From Treponema sp. (lineage in GTDB: Bacteria; Spirochaetota; Spirochaetia; Treponematales; Breznakiellaceae): a stretch of DNA of 64,000 nucleotides. Where the stretch lies: the NCBI GenBank assembly GCA_031256035.1, contig JAIRRJ010000086.1, positions 1 to 64,000 on the forward strand, given 5' to 3'. The translations under genes and the position numbers were made by a program. The notes under the pieces are model-generated. The model did no database searches and had not been told where the DNA came from. It was given only the letters and a program-made list of their open reading frames with translations. Below, piece by piece: positions 1 to 7,619 of this stretch (positions are counted from its first letter, which is position 1; every line of letters starts with the position of its first letter).

Positions 1-102
1 TCAACAGTCAACAGTCAACAGTCAACAGTCAACAGTCAACAGTCAACAGTCAACAGTCAACAGTCAACAGTCAACAGTCAACAGTCAACAGTCAACAGTC
101 AA
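1..102. repeat. Heptanucleotide tandem repeat (tcaacag), about 14.6 copies
   Basis: The first 102 bases are an uninterrupted array of the 7-mer TCAACAG with no mismatches, and it may extend past the left window edge. Because 7 is not a multiple of 3, each copy gained or lost shifts the reading frame. The + strand stays open in every frame (repeating S-T-V-N-S-Q-Q) while the - strand carries TGA stops. One + frame runs through the array and ends in ...L-Y-T-L-S-K at the TAA at 121-123, so the array could be the tail of an upstream gene or an intergenic variable repeat. Confidence 0.95.
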
Positions 103-218
103 TTATACACACTCTCTAAATAACCGTGTCAATACTGTTCAAAAGTTAAGTATTCCCCAATTTTTGGAAAAACGCCGTCCTTGCAAGCTAGCGGCAAGGC
201 GGCTTTTTCATACAACAA

Positions 219-233
219 CCGCGCGTTGCGCGG
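219..233. repeat. Perfect palindrome, 6-bp arms, GTT loop
   Basis: CCGCGC-GTT-GCGCGG lies in the leader of the DUF4469 gene, about 53 bases before its start codon. On its own a 6-bp stem is expected by chance in a window this size. It is listed because two 7-bp palindromes and another 6-bp one in the window share the same GTT triloop. Confidence 0.5.
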
Positions 234-285
234 CGTAAAACAAACGTCCCAAAAAGGGATAAAACAACAAAGGAAAAATGAACTT

Positions 286-1038
286 ATGGCAATCACAACA
301 AATGAACTCGGGCTTATCTTCCACAGAATCCGCGCTAAGCTCTACCCGAACCACCTCCAAAACGTCAAAGGGGAATACATCGCCCGCACAAGCAACGAGG
401 ACACACTGTCCATTGACGAGGTATGCGCCATCATGAAAACACGCGCCGGCTTTACCGGCAAATACGAGGATTTACTGGTTCATGTACACCAGTACATCGA
501 TGAAGCAGCCTACCAGCTCTGCGACGGCTATGCCGTAACCAACGGCTACTACACAGTCTACCCCAACATAGGCGGCTCATTTAGCGGGTTAAACGAAACT
601 CACGACCACAAGAAGCACCCAATCAGCTTCCGGTTCAGGGTGCGCGCCAAACTCAAAAACCTGATAAAGAACATACAGGTAAACATTGACAGCATAGCGG
701 ATACAGGCGGCTTTATAGACACATTCACTGACCAGGAAGAAGATTCCGTAAACGGTGTTTATGTACCGGGTAATATGTTCGCCATTCACGGCAGCAAAAT
801 CAAAATAGCGGGAGATGACCCCTCTTTGGGTGTGTACTTTGTGCCTGTGAATGACCCGTCCAAGGCGGTGAAAGTAAGCCGCATCGGCAAAAACAATCCC
901 ACAGAAATAACCGGCATCGCGCCAAATACGGAACATCAGGATAACCGTATAGAGATACGCACCCGGTTTTCGGGCAACGACCGGCTGCTTAAGGAGGTAA
1001 GGACAATTAGAAGCGCCTTTGTAATTGAGGCGTGTTAA
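286..1038 (+). CDS. HU-like DNA-binding / DUF4469 domain protein
   Basis: The protein has 250 residues. The start is the ATG at 286 with AAAGGA about 10 bases upstream; an open frame extends back to a TTG at 181 but that part looks non-coding. The N-terminal ~120 residues have the shape of the HU/IHF-like domain found ahead of DUF4469 (helical, then a basic beta stretch), with EYIARTSNEDTLS and a long helix around VHQYIDEAAYQL. The C-terminal ~110 residues (IKIAGDDPSLGVYFV, then NRIEIRTRFSGNDRLLKEVR) match the Ig-like DUF4469 fold as I remember it. Proteins of this kind are common in Bacteroidetes and treponemes and are thought to bind DNA; their exact job is unknown. It appears monocistronic. 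The assignment is from recall of the family pattern. Confidence 0.75.
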   Translation: MAITTNELGLIFHRIRAKLYPNHLQNVKGEYIARTSNEDTLSIDEVCAIMKTRAGFTGKYEDLLVHVHQYIDEAAYQLCDGYAVTNGYYTVYPNIGGSFSGLNETHDHKKHPISFRFRVRAKLKNLIKNIQVNIDSIADTGGFIDTFTDQEEDSVNGVYVPGNMFAIHGSKIKIAGDDPSLGVYFVPVNDPSKAVKVSRIGKNNPTEITGIAPNTEHQDNRIEIRTRFSGNDRLLKEVRTIRSAFVIEAC

Positions 1039-1050
1039 GGCATGGGTCTG

Positions 1051-1157
1051 TGCCTGTTACAGGGGCGGATCGCTCCCTGTAACACGCACGGATCGCTCCC
1101 CGTAACGGGCACGGGTTGCTCCCTGTAACAGGGACGATCCGCTCCCCGTGGCGGGGG
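1051..1157. repeat. Tandem palindromic repeat cluster (CCCTGTAACAGGG type)
   Basis: Between the DUF4469 gene and the next gene lie at least four imperfect copies of a 25-33 nt unit of the form CGGATCGCTCCCnGTAACnGGG. Each unit is centred on a near-perfect palindrome: CCTGTTACAGG, CCCGTAACGGG, CCCTGTAACAGGG and CCCCGTGGCGGGG. Arms vary between copies but stay self-complementary, a compensatory pattern that suggests a structured RNA or a palindromic repeat family. No T-tract follows, so a simple terminator is unlikely. Confidence 0.8.
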
Positions 1158-1167
1158 GAAAACAGCG

Positions 1168-1213
1168 GCTGTCCGTTGGACAGCAGGCTGAGGTTTAATG
1201 CGCCGTTGGCGCA
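1168..1213. repeat. Two adjacent GTT-loop palindromes
   Basis: GCTGTCC-GTT-GGACAGC at 1168-1184 and TGCGCC-GTT-GGCGCA at 1199-1213 lie just upstream of the ribosome-binding site of the next gene. Stem sequences are unrelated but the triloop is the same. They may fold in the 5' leader of that gene. Confidence 0.65.
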
Positions 1214-1238
1214 AATGCAGACGAAGAGGAGAGATTGT

Positions 1239-1898
1239 ATGAAAAAAGCGGTTTTTGGGTTCATTTTTGTGGTTATAGTAAGTGCAAGTGTATTTAGCCA
1301 AAACGAAGAAGGTGAGAATATAGAGAAAAACTTTACTATACAATCCAGTCCGGTGCTTTTTGTGTATAGTCTAATTGGGGTGGGCATTGGTCATGAAAAT
1401 GGCGTCCCGGTTATTATGGATTTAGAGGGTCAATACAGAATAAATGATATATATAATTTATCTCTGACATTATCATTTAAGGTTGTAGAATACCCTGTAT
1501 ATGATTATACATATGGTTATGATACTTCGTATTATGTTAATGAATTCCAGATAAATATTAAACCAATGTTCATTTATCGTCCATTTAAAACAGGATTGAA
1601 AGGGGCTTTTGTTGGTATTTATCCAAATTTTGGTTTGCATACATATGACAACATTAAAGATAATGTTAATTTACGAGCAGAACTTGGTATTGGTATTAAT
1701 TCCGGCTATAAATGGGTTTTCAAAAATGGTTTTACACTACAGTTGGGTGGCGGAATTGGAAAGACATGGAGTATACCTGAAAAACCTGATTTTTATATGG
1801 TTTCTAGGGGTGCCATTGGTAATATAACTTCCGATGGAATGCTACCATTGAATTATTTTGACTTGCTTCTGGATTTTAAATTAGGTTATTCATTTTGA
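1239..1898 (+). CDS. Putative outer-membrane beta-barrel protein
   Basis: The protein has 219 residues. The start at 1239 is preceded by GAGGAGAGA; the longer open frame from 1116 only covers the palindromic spacer. Residues 1-20 form a signal peptide (MKKAVFGFIFVVIVSASVFS, cleavage probably before Q). The rest alternates polar and hydrophobic/aromatic residues with glycine-rich turns (YRINDIYNLSLTLSFKV, ELGIGINSGYKWVF, TLQLGGGIGKTWS) and ends in an aromatic residue (KLGYSF), as expected for an 8- to 10-strand outer-membrane barrel with a C-terminal insertion signal. No specific family is recognised. Base composition is more AT-rich than the neighbouring housekeeping genes, which fits accessory content. 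Confidence 0.7.
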   Translation: MKKAVFGFIFVVIVSASVFSQNEEGENIEKNFTIQSSPVLFVYSLIGVGIGHENGVPVIMDLEGQYRINDIYNLSLTLSFKVVEYPVYDYTYGYDTSYYVNEFQINIKPMFIYRPFKTGLKGAFVGIYPNFGLHTYDNIKDNVNLRAELGIGINSGYKWVFKNGFTLQLGGGIGKTWSIPEKPDFYMVSRGAIGNITSDGMLPLNYFDLLLDFKLGYSF

Positions 1899-2051
1899 AG
1901 GTGCGAAGAAGGTGATGTATATCACGCGGCAGTGTGGGTATTAGCTGCTTTTTTCGCTCCCTGCTCTGTTCGTGGTTATCAATGCAACATTTATTCGTGT
2001 TGTGGGGTTTAATACCCAAGAACCCGCTAATGCGGTGGAGCTTTAGGGCGC
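1899..2051. other. Intergenic spacer, no gene seen
   Basis: I see no convincing coding frame or RNA gene here. The stretch contains a short inverted segment around CCGCTAATGCGG near 2027 and a T-run near 1950, but neither forms a clear terminator. Confidence 0.5.
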
Positions 2052-2129
2052 TTAAAAAGTATTAACGGGGATGGCATTGATGATGAGTTCCTTGAGTTTA
2101 TCCAATTCCGCCTGAACTGTTTCGTCCAT
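2052..2129 (-). pseudogene. N-terminal remnant, nucleotidyltransferase-like
   Basis: A 25-residue frame begins with ATG and reads MDETVQAELDKLKELIINA followed by IPVNTF and a stop. This resembles the first helix and the approach to the active-site strand of minimal nucleotidyltransferases (MNT/MntA type), where a segment such as ...IYLFGS would normally follow the proline. Here the frame ends exactly before that motif, so I read it as a leftover after deletion. The match is short and rests on recall of the family; a small peptide gene or chance frame cannot be excluded. Confidence 0.35.
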
Positions 2130-2164
2130 ATTTTGAGTATTGCACAAATCAAATGTCAATGCAA

Positions 2165-4537
2165 TTAAGAAAAAAGCGCGTCAGCATAGCGGACGCCGCC
2201 CATTGCGTCTTTTGAATAAAAGTCAGCGCCGATTTTGTCCGCATATCCTTGAGTCAACACCGCGCCGCCTGCCATGATGCGGCACTCCGGCGCTTTCTCC
2301 TTTAGCAAGCGGATTGTCTCTTCCATGTAGGCGACCGTTGTGGTCATTAGCGCGCTCAGTCCAGCCAGCCGTGCGTTTTCATTTAACACAGTTTCCGCTA
2401 TAACGGCAGGTTCAACATTTTTCCCCAGATCAATCACCTGGAAATTATAGTTTTCTAGCAGTATCTTTACAATATTTTTCCCTATGTCATGCACATCGCC
2501 CTTGACTGTTGCCAGAACGATTTTTCCGCGGCTCTCCTGCGTCTTTCCCTGTTTTGACATTTGCGACTTTATCGCCTCAAATGCGGATTTGGCAGCCTCC
2601 GCGCTCATCAAAAGCTGAGGCAGAAAAATTACATTGCTCTCAAAGTCTTTTCCGGTTTTGTCCAGTGCGGGAATCAAGTGATTATTGATGATTTCAAGCG
2701 GCGGCGTATCAAGCATGGCGTTAGCTGCTTTTACAGCCTGATCCCGCAATCCGCCCACAATCGCATCGTAAAGATTAGCCGGCGGCGCATCCTGTGCGGG
2801 TAACTTCGCTGCCGGAGCAGCCTGTTTTGAAAACCGTCTGATGTAATCGCCATGATTTTCGTCCCCGCCGTTCAATGCCCTGTACGCGAAAAACGCGTCC
2901 ATGATGGCGGCGTTCATCGGATTGACGATGCCGGCGCTTAAACCTCGGTTCATGGCAAGCGTGAAAAAAGCAGCGTTGATATGTTCCCTTTCAGGAAGCC
3001 CGAAAGAAACATTTGATACGCCGAGTATTGTATGAACGCCCAGTTTGTGCCGGGCATGTTCCACCGTTTCCAGTGTGATTTTCGCATTGTCTGCGCCGGC
3101 GCTTACCGTCATGGTCAGCGCGTCAACGATAATGTCTTTTTTGGGGATGCTATAGCGCTCTGCGACGGCAATGATTGTCTCCGCAATGCGGATTCTGCCC
3201 TGCGCGGTTTTAGGTATCCCATTGTCATCAAGGGTGAGCGCAACCACGGCAGCTCCGTATTTTTTTACCAGAGGCAGAATCTTTTCGATAGATTCTTTCT
3301 TGCCGCTGACAGAATTGAGCAGGGGTTTGCCGTTGTAAAGCCGCAATGCGCGTTCGGCGGCGGCGGCGTTCACTGTGTCGATTTGCAGGACGGTATTGGT
3401 AACGCTTTGCAATTCTGTTACAACCTTCGCCAGCATTTCCGCTTCGTCAATGTCCGGCAGCCCAACGTTCACATCAAGAATGTCCGCGCCGTTTTCCGCC
3501 TGCGCCAGCCCTTCACGGCAGAAATAATCAAAGTCGCGATCATACAACGCTTTCTTCATGCGCGGTTTGCCTGTGGGATTGATCCTCTCTCCGACAATGA
3601 CGGTCTTTTCGCCGAACATTACGGTTTTTCCGTAAGACGACACTACGGTATAATTTTTGGCTGATGCCGGCGCGAGGGGAATATTCCGGCAGGCTGCGGT
3701 CATTGCCGCTATGTGATCGGGCGTTGTGCCGCAGCAGCCGCCTATTATCTGCACGTGAGCTGCAATGTCCGCCATATCGGCGGCGAATTCATCCGGTGTT
3801 ACACGATATGCGGTTTTTCCGTTTACCTGTTCCGGCATCCCCGCATTGGGATTTATGATGACTGGAATGCTGACGTATTTCAGCAGATCGGGAAGAAGCG
3901 ATTTCATCTGCTTTGGACCGAGGCCGCAGTTAAATCCCAGCGCATCAGCCCCCAGCCCTTCGATCAGGCTGACTGCGGTCAGAATATCAGCGCCTGTAAG
4001 CAGCCTGCCGGAACTATCGGGGGTAAAGGTAACCAGTACCGGAAGGCTGCAATTTTCTTTTGCCGCCAGCATTGCCGCCTTTATTTCGTATGTATCTGTC
4101 ATGGTTTCGATTAACACCAGATCAGCCCCCGCCTGCGCTCCGGCGGTAATCATCTCCGCAAAAATACTTACAGCTTCCTCAAAATCCAAATCCCCAAACG
4201 GCGCCAACAGTTTGCCTGTCGGCCCGATGTCAAGCACGGCATAAACGTTTTTTGCCTGCGCAGCTTTTCTTGCAATCGCAACGCCGGCGGATACCACCTG
4301 ATTTACTGAATATCCGGTGTCATGCAGCTTGAGGCGGTTGGCGCCGAAAGTATTTGCCTTCAATATTTGACAACCTGCCTGCACATAAGAGCGGTGTATG
4401 TCCAGCACCACGCCGCTGTGCGTTATGTTCCATAATTCCGGCAGTTCACCGGCTGAAAGGCCGTTGTTCTGCAGCATCGTCCCCATCGCGCCGTCAAATG
4501 TCAGCCGTTCTTTTCCCAGCCGTTGCAAAAAATCCAT
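2165..4537 (-). CDS. metH: Cobalamin-dependent methionine synthase, short form
   Basis: The protein has 790 residues and transfers a methyl group from methyltetrahydrofolate to homocysteine via cobalamin. Domains: homocysteine methyltransferase barrel (1-290) with zinc ligands Cys204 (GFNCG) and Cys268-Cys269 (GGCCGTTPDH); pterin-binding barrel (about 310-565, VIVGERINPTG and DILDVNVG); an Ala/Pro linker (571-588); cobalamin cap and binding domain (about 589-790) with DVHDIG at 681-686, where His683 is the lower cobalt ligand. The S-adenosylmethionine-dependent reactivation domain of E. coli MetH (about 1,227 residues) is missing and is encoded by the preceding gene. The start ATG overlaps that gene's TAA (TAATG) with GGGAGG upstream, so the two are translationally coupled. 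Last gene of the metF operon. Confidence 0.95.
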   Translation of the reverse strand: MDFLQRLGKERLTFDGAMGTMLQNNGLSAGELPELWNITHSGVVLDIHRSYVQAGCQILKANTFGANRLKLHDTGYSVNQVVSAGVAIARKAAQAKNVYAVLDIGPTGKLLAPFGDLDFEEAVSIFAEMITAGAQAGADLVLIETMTDTYEIKAAMLAAKENCSLPVLVTFTPDSSGRLLTGADILTAVSLIEGLGADALGFNCGLGPKQMKSLLPDLLKYVSIPVIINPNAGMPEQVNGKTAYRVTPDEFAADMADIAAHVQIIGGCCGTTPDHIAAMTAACRNIPLAPASAKNYTVVSSYGKTVMFGEKTVIVGERINPTGKPRMKKALYDRDFDYFCREGLAQAENGADILDVNVGLPDIDEAEMLAKVVTELQSVTNTVLQIDTVNAAAAERALRLYNGKPLLNSVSGKKESIEKILPLVKKYGAAVVALTLDDNGIPKTAQGRIRIAETIIAVAERYSIPKKDIIVDALTMTVSAGADNAKITLETVEHARHKLGVHTILGVSNVSFGLPEREHINAAFFTLAMNRGLSAGIVNPMNAAIMDAFFAYRALNGGDENHGDYIRRFSKQAAPAAKLPAQDAPPANLYDAIVGGLRDQAVKAANAMLDTPPLEIINNHLIPALDKTGKDFESNVIFLPQLLMSAEAAKSAFEAIKSQMSKQGKTQESRGKIVLATVKGDVHDIGKNIVKILLENYNFQVIDLGKNVEPAVIAETVLNENARLAGLSALMTTTVAYMEETIRLLKEKAPECRIMAGGAVLTQGYADKIGADFYSKDAMGGVRYADALFS

Positions 4538-5202
4538 TAGTTCGCCTCCCGAAACGCACATAGCTCATCGCCGCAGCGTTCACATTTTGTCCTGTTCTCT
4601 TTTTTTTCTTCGGTGTTTTGCAACGAAGTTTCCCGCGCAAAACCTATGACAGCGGTAACCGACTTGGAAGGTATCAGCATATACCCGTTAGTCAACGTCA
4701 GCCCTATGCGGCTGCTGCAATTTAACAGCCGTAAAATATCTTTCTGGTGAACAATGTCAAAATCGCCGTATCCGGGGCTGAACCGCGTTGTGTGATACAG
4801 TCCGCTTACTTCCGGTTTTTGTGCAATTTCATTTTCAATTGTATCGCAATATTCTTCTATCATCACGGCGCACACGGCATGTGCAATTACCGCTTTTTCC
4901 ATATCCTGCACACTGTATCGGCGGATCAGCGTATCCGCTCCTGTTCCCAGAGTTACAGCCATAAGCGCAATCCGGCGGCAGCCATGTAAATGTCCCGCCA
5001 GATTTTGACTGTTAACTGTCATGCTGTCCAACTGCATTGCATTTGAGTCAAGGCGGCAATCCCATATACCGTATACATTTTTAGGGCTTGTTTTATCCGT
5101 CAATTCTGAGGCAATCTGTTCTATCAGTGCGGAAGTCCTTTCGTCAATAGTTGTGCCGCTATGTTTCAGATAACGCAGCACTTCCTTCTCTGATATTTTC
5201 AT
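4537..5202 (-). CDS. Stand-alone methionine synthase reactivation (B12 activation) protein
   Basis: The protein has 221 residues and matches the MetH activation domain. RFSPGYGD at 140-147 corresponds to the RxSPGY S-adenosylmethionine-binding signature, and the C-terminus has CERCGDELCAFRE, which resembles the end of that domain. It should reductively methylate oxidised cob(II)alamin on the short MetH encoded next to it. Residues about 188-197 (GFARETSLQN) are encoded by a copy of the 20-nt element found in der and hisC, here read in the opposite orientation; it sits between the domain core and the Cys-rich tail, where an insertion should be tolerated. The gene starts 1 base after metF ends. 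Confidence 0.9.
   Translation of the reverse strand: MKISEKEVLRYLKHSGTTIDERTSALIEQIASELTDKTSPKNVYGIWDCRLDSNAMQLDSMTVNSQNLAGHLHGCRRIALMAVTLGTGADTLIRRYSVQDMEKAVIAHAVCAVMIEEYCDTIENEIAQKPEVSGLYHTTRFSPGYGDFDIVHQKDILRLLNCSSRIGLTLTNGYMLIPSKSVTAVIGFARETSLQNTEEKKENRTKCERCGDELCAFREAN
4619..4638 (+). repeat. 20-nt coding-inserted element, copy 1
   Basis: Exact copy of GCAACGAAGTTTCCCGCGCA inside the MetH-reactivation gene. The host gene is on the - strand, so it reads the element as ARETSLQ. Flanks extend the similarity on both sides with TTTT...AAAA. Confidence 0.9.
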
Positions 5203-5203
5203 G

Positions 5204-6070
5204 TTATTTAAATATCTCTGACAGATTTTTCATTATCCTTCCGGCAATATCCGGTTTGTTCATGGTGTATATGTGAATATGACGGACATCATTTGCGATC
5301 AGGTCGATGATCTGCTCGGTAGCGTAAGCCACGCCCGCCTGGTTCATGGCGGCAGGGTTAGCGGCAAATTTATCTACAATCGCCCGGAATCTGGCAGGGA
5401 GCGTTGTACCGGACAGTTTGCAGATACGCGCAATCTGCCGCGCATCGGTAACAGGCATAATCCCGGCGATGACGGGTACATTAACACCGTTATGCAAAAG
5501 ACGGAACAAAAAATTATACAGAATATTGTTTTCGAAGAACATCTGCGTTGTAAAAAACTGACACCCGCAGTCAGCCTTTATCTTCAGGCTCTCCATGTCT
5601 TTTTGTATGCTCTCCGATTCAGGATGCCCTTCGGGATAACAAGCGCCGCCGATACAAAAGCCGCCGTAATCCCGAATATCCTTCATCAAATCAGAGGCAT
5701 GTCTATATTGCGCGTCGGCGGGAAAAACATCGCCTTCACGTATATCTCCCCGCAATGCCAGAATATTTTCAATCTTGTGCGATGCAAGTTCCGTCAAAAT
5801 ATTTCTGACAGCCTCCCGTTCTGATGAAACGCAGGTAAGATGAGCCAGCGCGGTAATTCCGCATCCGTTTTGCGCTTCATCCGCCAAGCTGGCAGTGTTG
5901 GCGCTTGTTCCGCCCCCTGCGCCGTATGTAATGCTGATGAAGGAAGGAGCCAGCGCCGCAGTTTCGCGGACAATTGATTTCGCGCCTGCCAACCCCGAAC
6001 CGTGTTTTGGAGGAAACAGCTCGCAGGAAACTGTTACTTTACCGGCGTTCAGTATGTCAGTTATTTTCAT
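5204..6070 (-). CDS. metF: 5,10-Methylenetetrahydrofolate reductase
   Basis: The protein has 288 residues, the usual length for MetF. It reduces methylene-THF to methyl-THF, the methyl donor for the MetH encoded downstream. Family marks: CELFPPK near residue 18, ISITYGAGGGTS at about 46-57, LTCVSSEREAV, LRGDIREGD, a GACYPEGHPES segment and FFTTQMFF in the FAD-binding barrel. It is the first gene of metF-activation protein-metH (gaps of 1 base or less). A -10 hexamer ends 9 bases before its ATG and no Shine-Dalgarno is visible, so translation probably starts at or near the mRNA 5' end. In acetogenic relatives MetF could also serve the methyl branch of CO2 fixation; nothing here proves that. 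Confidence 0.95.
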   Translation of the reverse strand: MKITDILNAGKVTVSCELFPPKHGSGLAGAKSIVRETAALAPSFISITYGAGGGTSANTASLADEAQNGCGITALAHLTCVSSEREAVRNILTELASHKIENILALRGDIREGDVFPADAQYRHASDLMKDIRDYGGFCIGGACYPEGHPESESIQKDMESLKIKADCGCQFFTTQMFFENNILYNFLFRLLHNGVNVPVIAGIMPVTDARQIARICKLSGTTLPARFRAIVDKFAANPAAMNQAGVAYATEQIIDLIANDVRHIHIYTMNKPDIAGRIMKNLSEIFK

Positions 6071-6079
6071 TCTTATTTT

Positions 6080-6108
6080 ATTATAACGTATTTTTTCAAT
6101 TTTGTTGA
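6080..6108 (-). promoter_or_regulatory. metF promoter, near-leaderless
   Basis: On the - strand: TCAACA (-35, 6103-6108), 17-bp spacer, perfect TATAAT (6080-6085), then 9 bases to the metF ATG. Transcription would start about 2 bases before the start codon. Confidence 0.65.
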
Positions 6109-6132
6109 TGCATTATAATTCACTTCATAAGC

Positions 6133-6161
6133 CTGACAAATCAAAAACTAAGTTGTATACT
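6133..6161 (+). promoter_or_regulatory. der promoter, ultra-short leader
   Basis: CTGACA (-35, 6133-6138), 17-bp spacer, TATACT (6156-6161), then 11 bases to the der ATG. The expected leader is only about 4 bases and contains no Shine-Dalgarno. Divergent from the metF promoter. Confidence 0.7.
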
Positions 6162-6172
6162 CTGATAGTCTC

Positions 6173-7573
6173 ATGGAATTCATAACTGGTCAAAAATACC
6201 GCAATCTTCCCACAGTAGTTCTCGCCGGACGCCCCAATGTGGGAAAATCCACGCTCTTTAACCGCCTGCTCCGAAAACGCAGGGCAATTACTGACCCGAC
6301 ACCCGGCGTTACACGCGATCCGGTGGAGGCTGACTGCCTCATCGCCGGAAAACCTCTCAGGCTCATTGATACCGGCGGCTTCAAGCTGGCGGACTGCGAA
6401 GGCATCGACAAGCTGGTAGTGGCAAAAACACTGGATACGATAAAAAGGGCAGACCTAATCGTTCTGATTCTTGAAGCCGGAGAAATAACAAGCGAGGACG
6501 AAGAGTTTATTGAGCGGCTACGCCCTTACCGCGACAGGCTCATTGCCGCAGTGAACAAAACCGAAGGTGGCAGGAAGCAGGCTGATTCGTGGAATGTTCT
6601 CTCATTTGGATTTGATAAAGTTTTTATGATTTCCGCCGAGCATGGCGATAATATCGGCGAGCTGGAACAGGAAATCCTGAGGCGCCTTGATTTTTCCAAA
6701 GTCGAAGAAGGACATTTTGCAACGAAGTTTCCCGCGCATAATGCAACGAAGTTTCCCGCGCAAGAGAAGCAGAACATTCACATCGCTCTTTTGGGAAAAC
6801 CAAACACGGGCAAATCCACGCTTTCAAACAGACTCACTTCAACTAACGCTTCGATTGTCAGCGAAATCCCCGGCACGACAAGGGACACGGTCGAGGGCGT
6901 TTTCCGCTGGAAGGCGCGTGAATTTGTCATTCTTGACACTGCCGGTATCCGCCGTAAAACAAAGGTTACAGAAAACATCGAATACTATTCTGTTAACCGC
7001 GCCATCAAAACAATCAACGATGCGGACATTGTAGTCCTTTTGATCGATGCGGCGGAAGGGCTTACTGATCAGGACAAAAAAATCGCAGCACTTGCGCATG
7101 ATAAAGGCAGGGGCATCATAATGGCGCTTAACAAATGGGATACCATGCCTCAGCACAAAAATACATTCAAAGATGTGTCAGACAGAATTCATTTTCAGTT
7201 TGGTCAGATGGAATACGCGCCCATTGTCCCTGTCAGCGCGAAGGACGGAACCGGCGTTGACAAGCTCCTGAAAACGGCGGTACAGATGTACGATCAACTC
7301 AACCTGAATATTGAAACGTCCCGCCTCAATCAGGCGCTGGAACAGTGGCTGCAGGAAAATCCCCCGCCCACAGGTCCTCAGACCCGCTTCAAAGTAAAAT
7401 ACGCCGTGCAGAAATCCGCCAATCCGGTACATTTTATTTTTTTTGTCTCACGCCCAAAAGCGGTAAGCGAAGCGTACATTTCCTATTTGCGTAACAAGAT
7501 ACGAAAAGAGTTGGGCTTTTCGCTTATCCCTGTTTATGTTGAGATGAGGGATTCATCTAAGAAAGCAAACTAG
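6173..7573 (+). CDS. der: Ribosome-assembly GTPase Der (EngA)
   Basis: The protein has 466 residues with two tandem Era-like GTPase domains and a C-terminal KH-like domain, acting in 50S subunit maturation. Domain 1: P-loop GRPNVGKST (19-27), switch TPGVTRDP, DTGG (66-69), NKTE in place of NKxD. Domain 2: GKPNTGKST (from 209), TTRDTVEG, DTAGIRRK, NKWD. The KH-like part holds QNPPPTGPQ-type sequence (QENPPPTGPQTRFKV). The linker between the two G domains (182-198, HFATKFPAHNATKFPAQ) is made of two tandem copies of the 20-nt element, so its length is element-driven. The start is the only ATG close to the promoter; no Shine-Dalgarno precedes it. Confidence 0.97.
   Translation: MEFITGQKYRNLPTVVLAGRPNVGKSTLFNRLLRKRRAITDPTPGVTRDPVEADCLIAGKPLRLIDTGGFKLADCEGIDKLVVAKTLDTIKRADLIVLILEAGEITSEDEEFIERLRPYRDRLIAAVNKTEGGRKQADSWNVLSFGFDKVFMISAEHGDNIGELEQEILRRLDFSKVEEGHFATKFPAHNATKFPAQEKQNIHIALLGKPNTGKSTLSNRLTSTNASIVSEIPGTTRDTVEGVFRWKAREFVILDTAGIRRKTKVTENIEYYSVNRAIKTINDADIVVLLIDAAEGLTDQDKKIAALAHDKGRGIIMALNKWDTMPQHKNTFKDVSDRIHFQFGQMEYAPIVPVSAKDGTGVDKLLKTAVQMYDQLNLNIETSRLNQALEQWLQENPPPTGPQTRFKVKYAVQKSANPVHFIFFVSRPKAVSEAYISYLRNKIRKELGFSLIPVYVEMRDSSKKAN
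6719..6762 (+). repeat. 20-nt coding-inserted element, copies 2 and 3 in tandem
   Basis: GCAACGAAGTTTCCCGCGCA at 6719-6738 and again at 6743-6762, separated by TAAT. Together they form a 24-nt period that keeps the der frame and encodes ATKFPAHN-ATKFPAQ between the two GTPase domains. Confidence 0.95.
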
Positions 7574-7619
7574 TTTTTCGAGCTATAAGCCCTGAAAAAA
7601 TCTGTTTTGAAAGTACGTT

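Noticed and set aside
1-102. CRISPR-like array
   Set aside because: The unit is 7 bases with no spacers; it is a simple tandem repeat. No cas genes are in the window.
3032-3664. 210-codon open frame on the + strand opposite metH
   Set aside because: It lies wholly antisense to a well-matched enzyme gene, has no ribosome-binding site and no recognisable protein features; it is a by-product of codon use.
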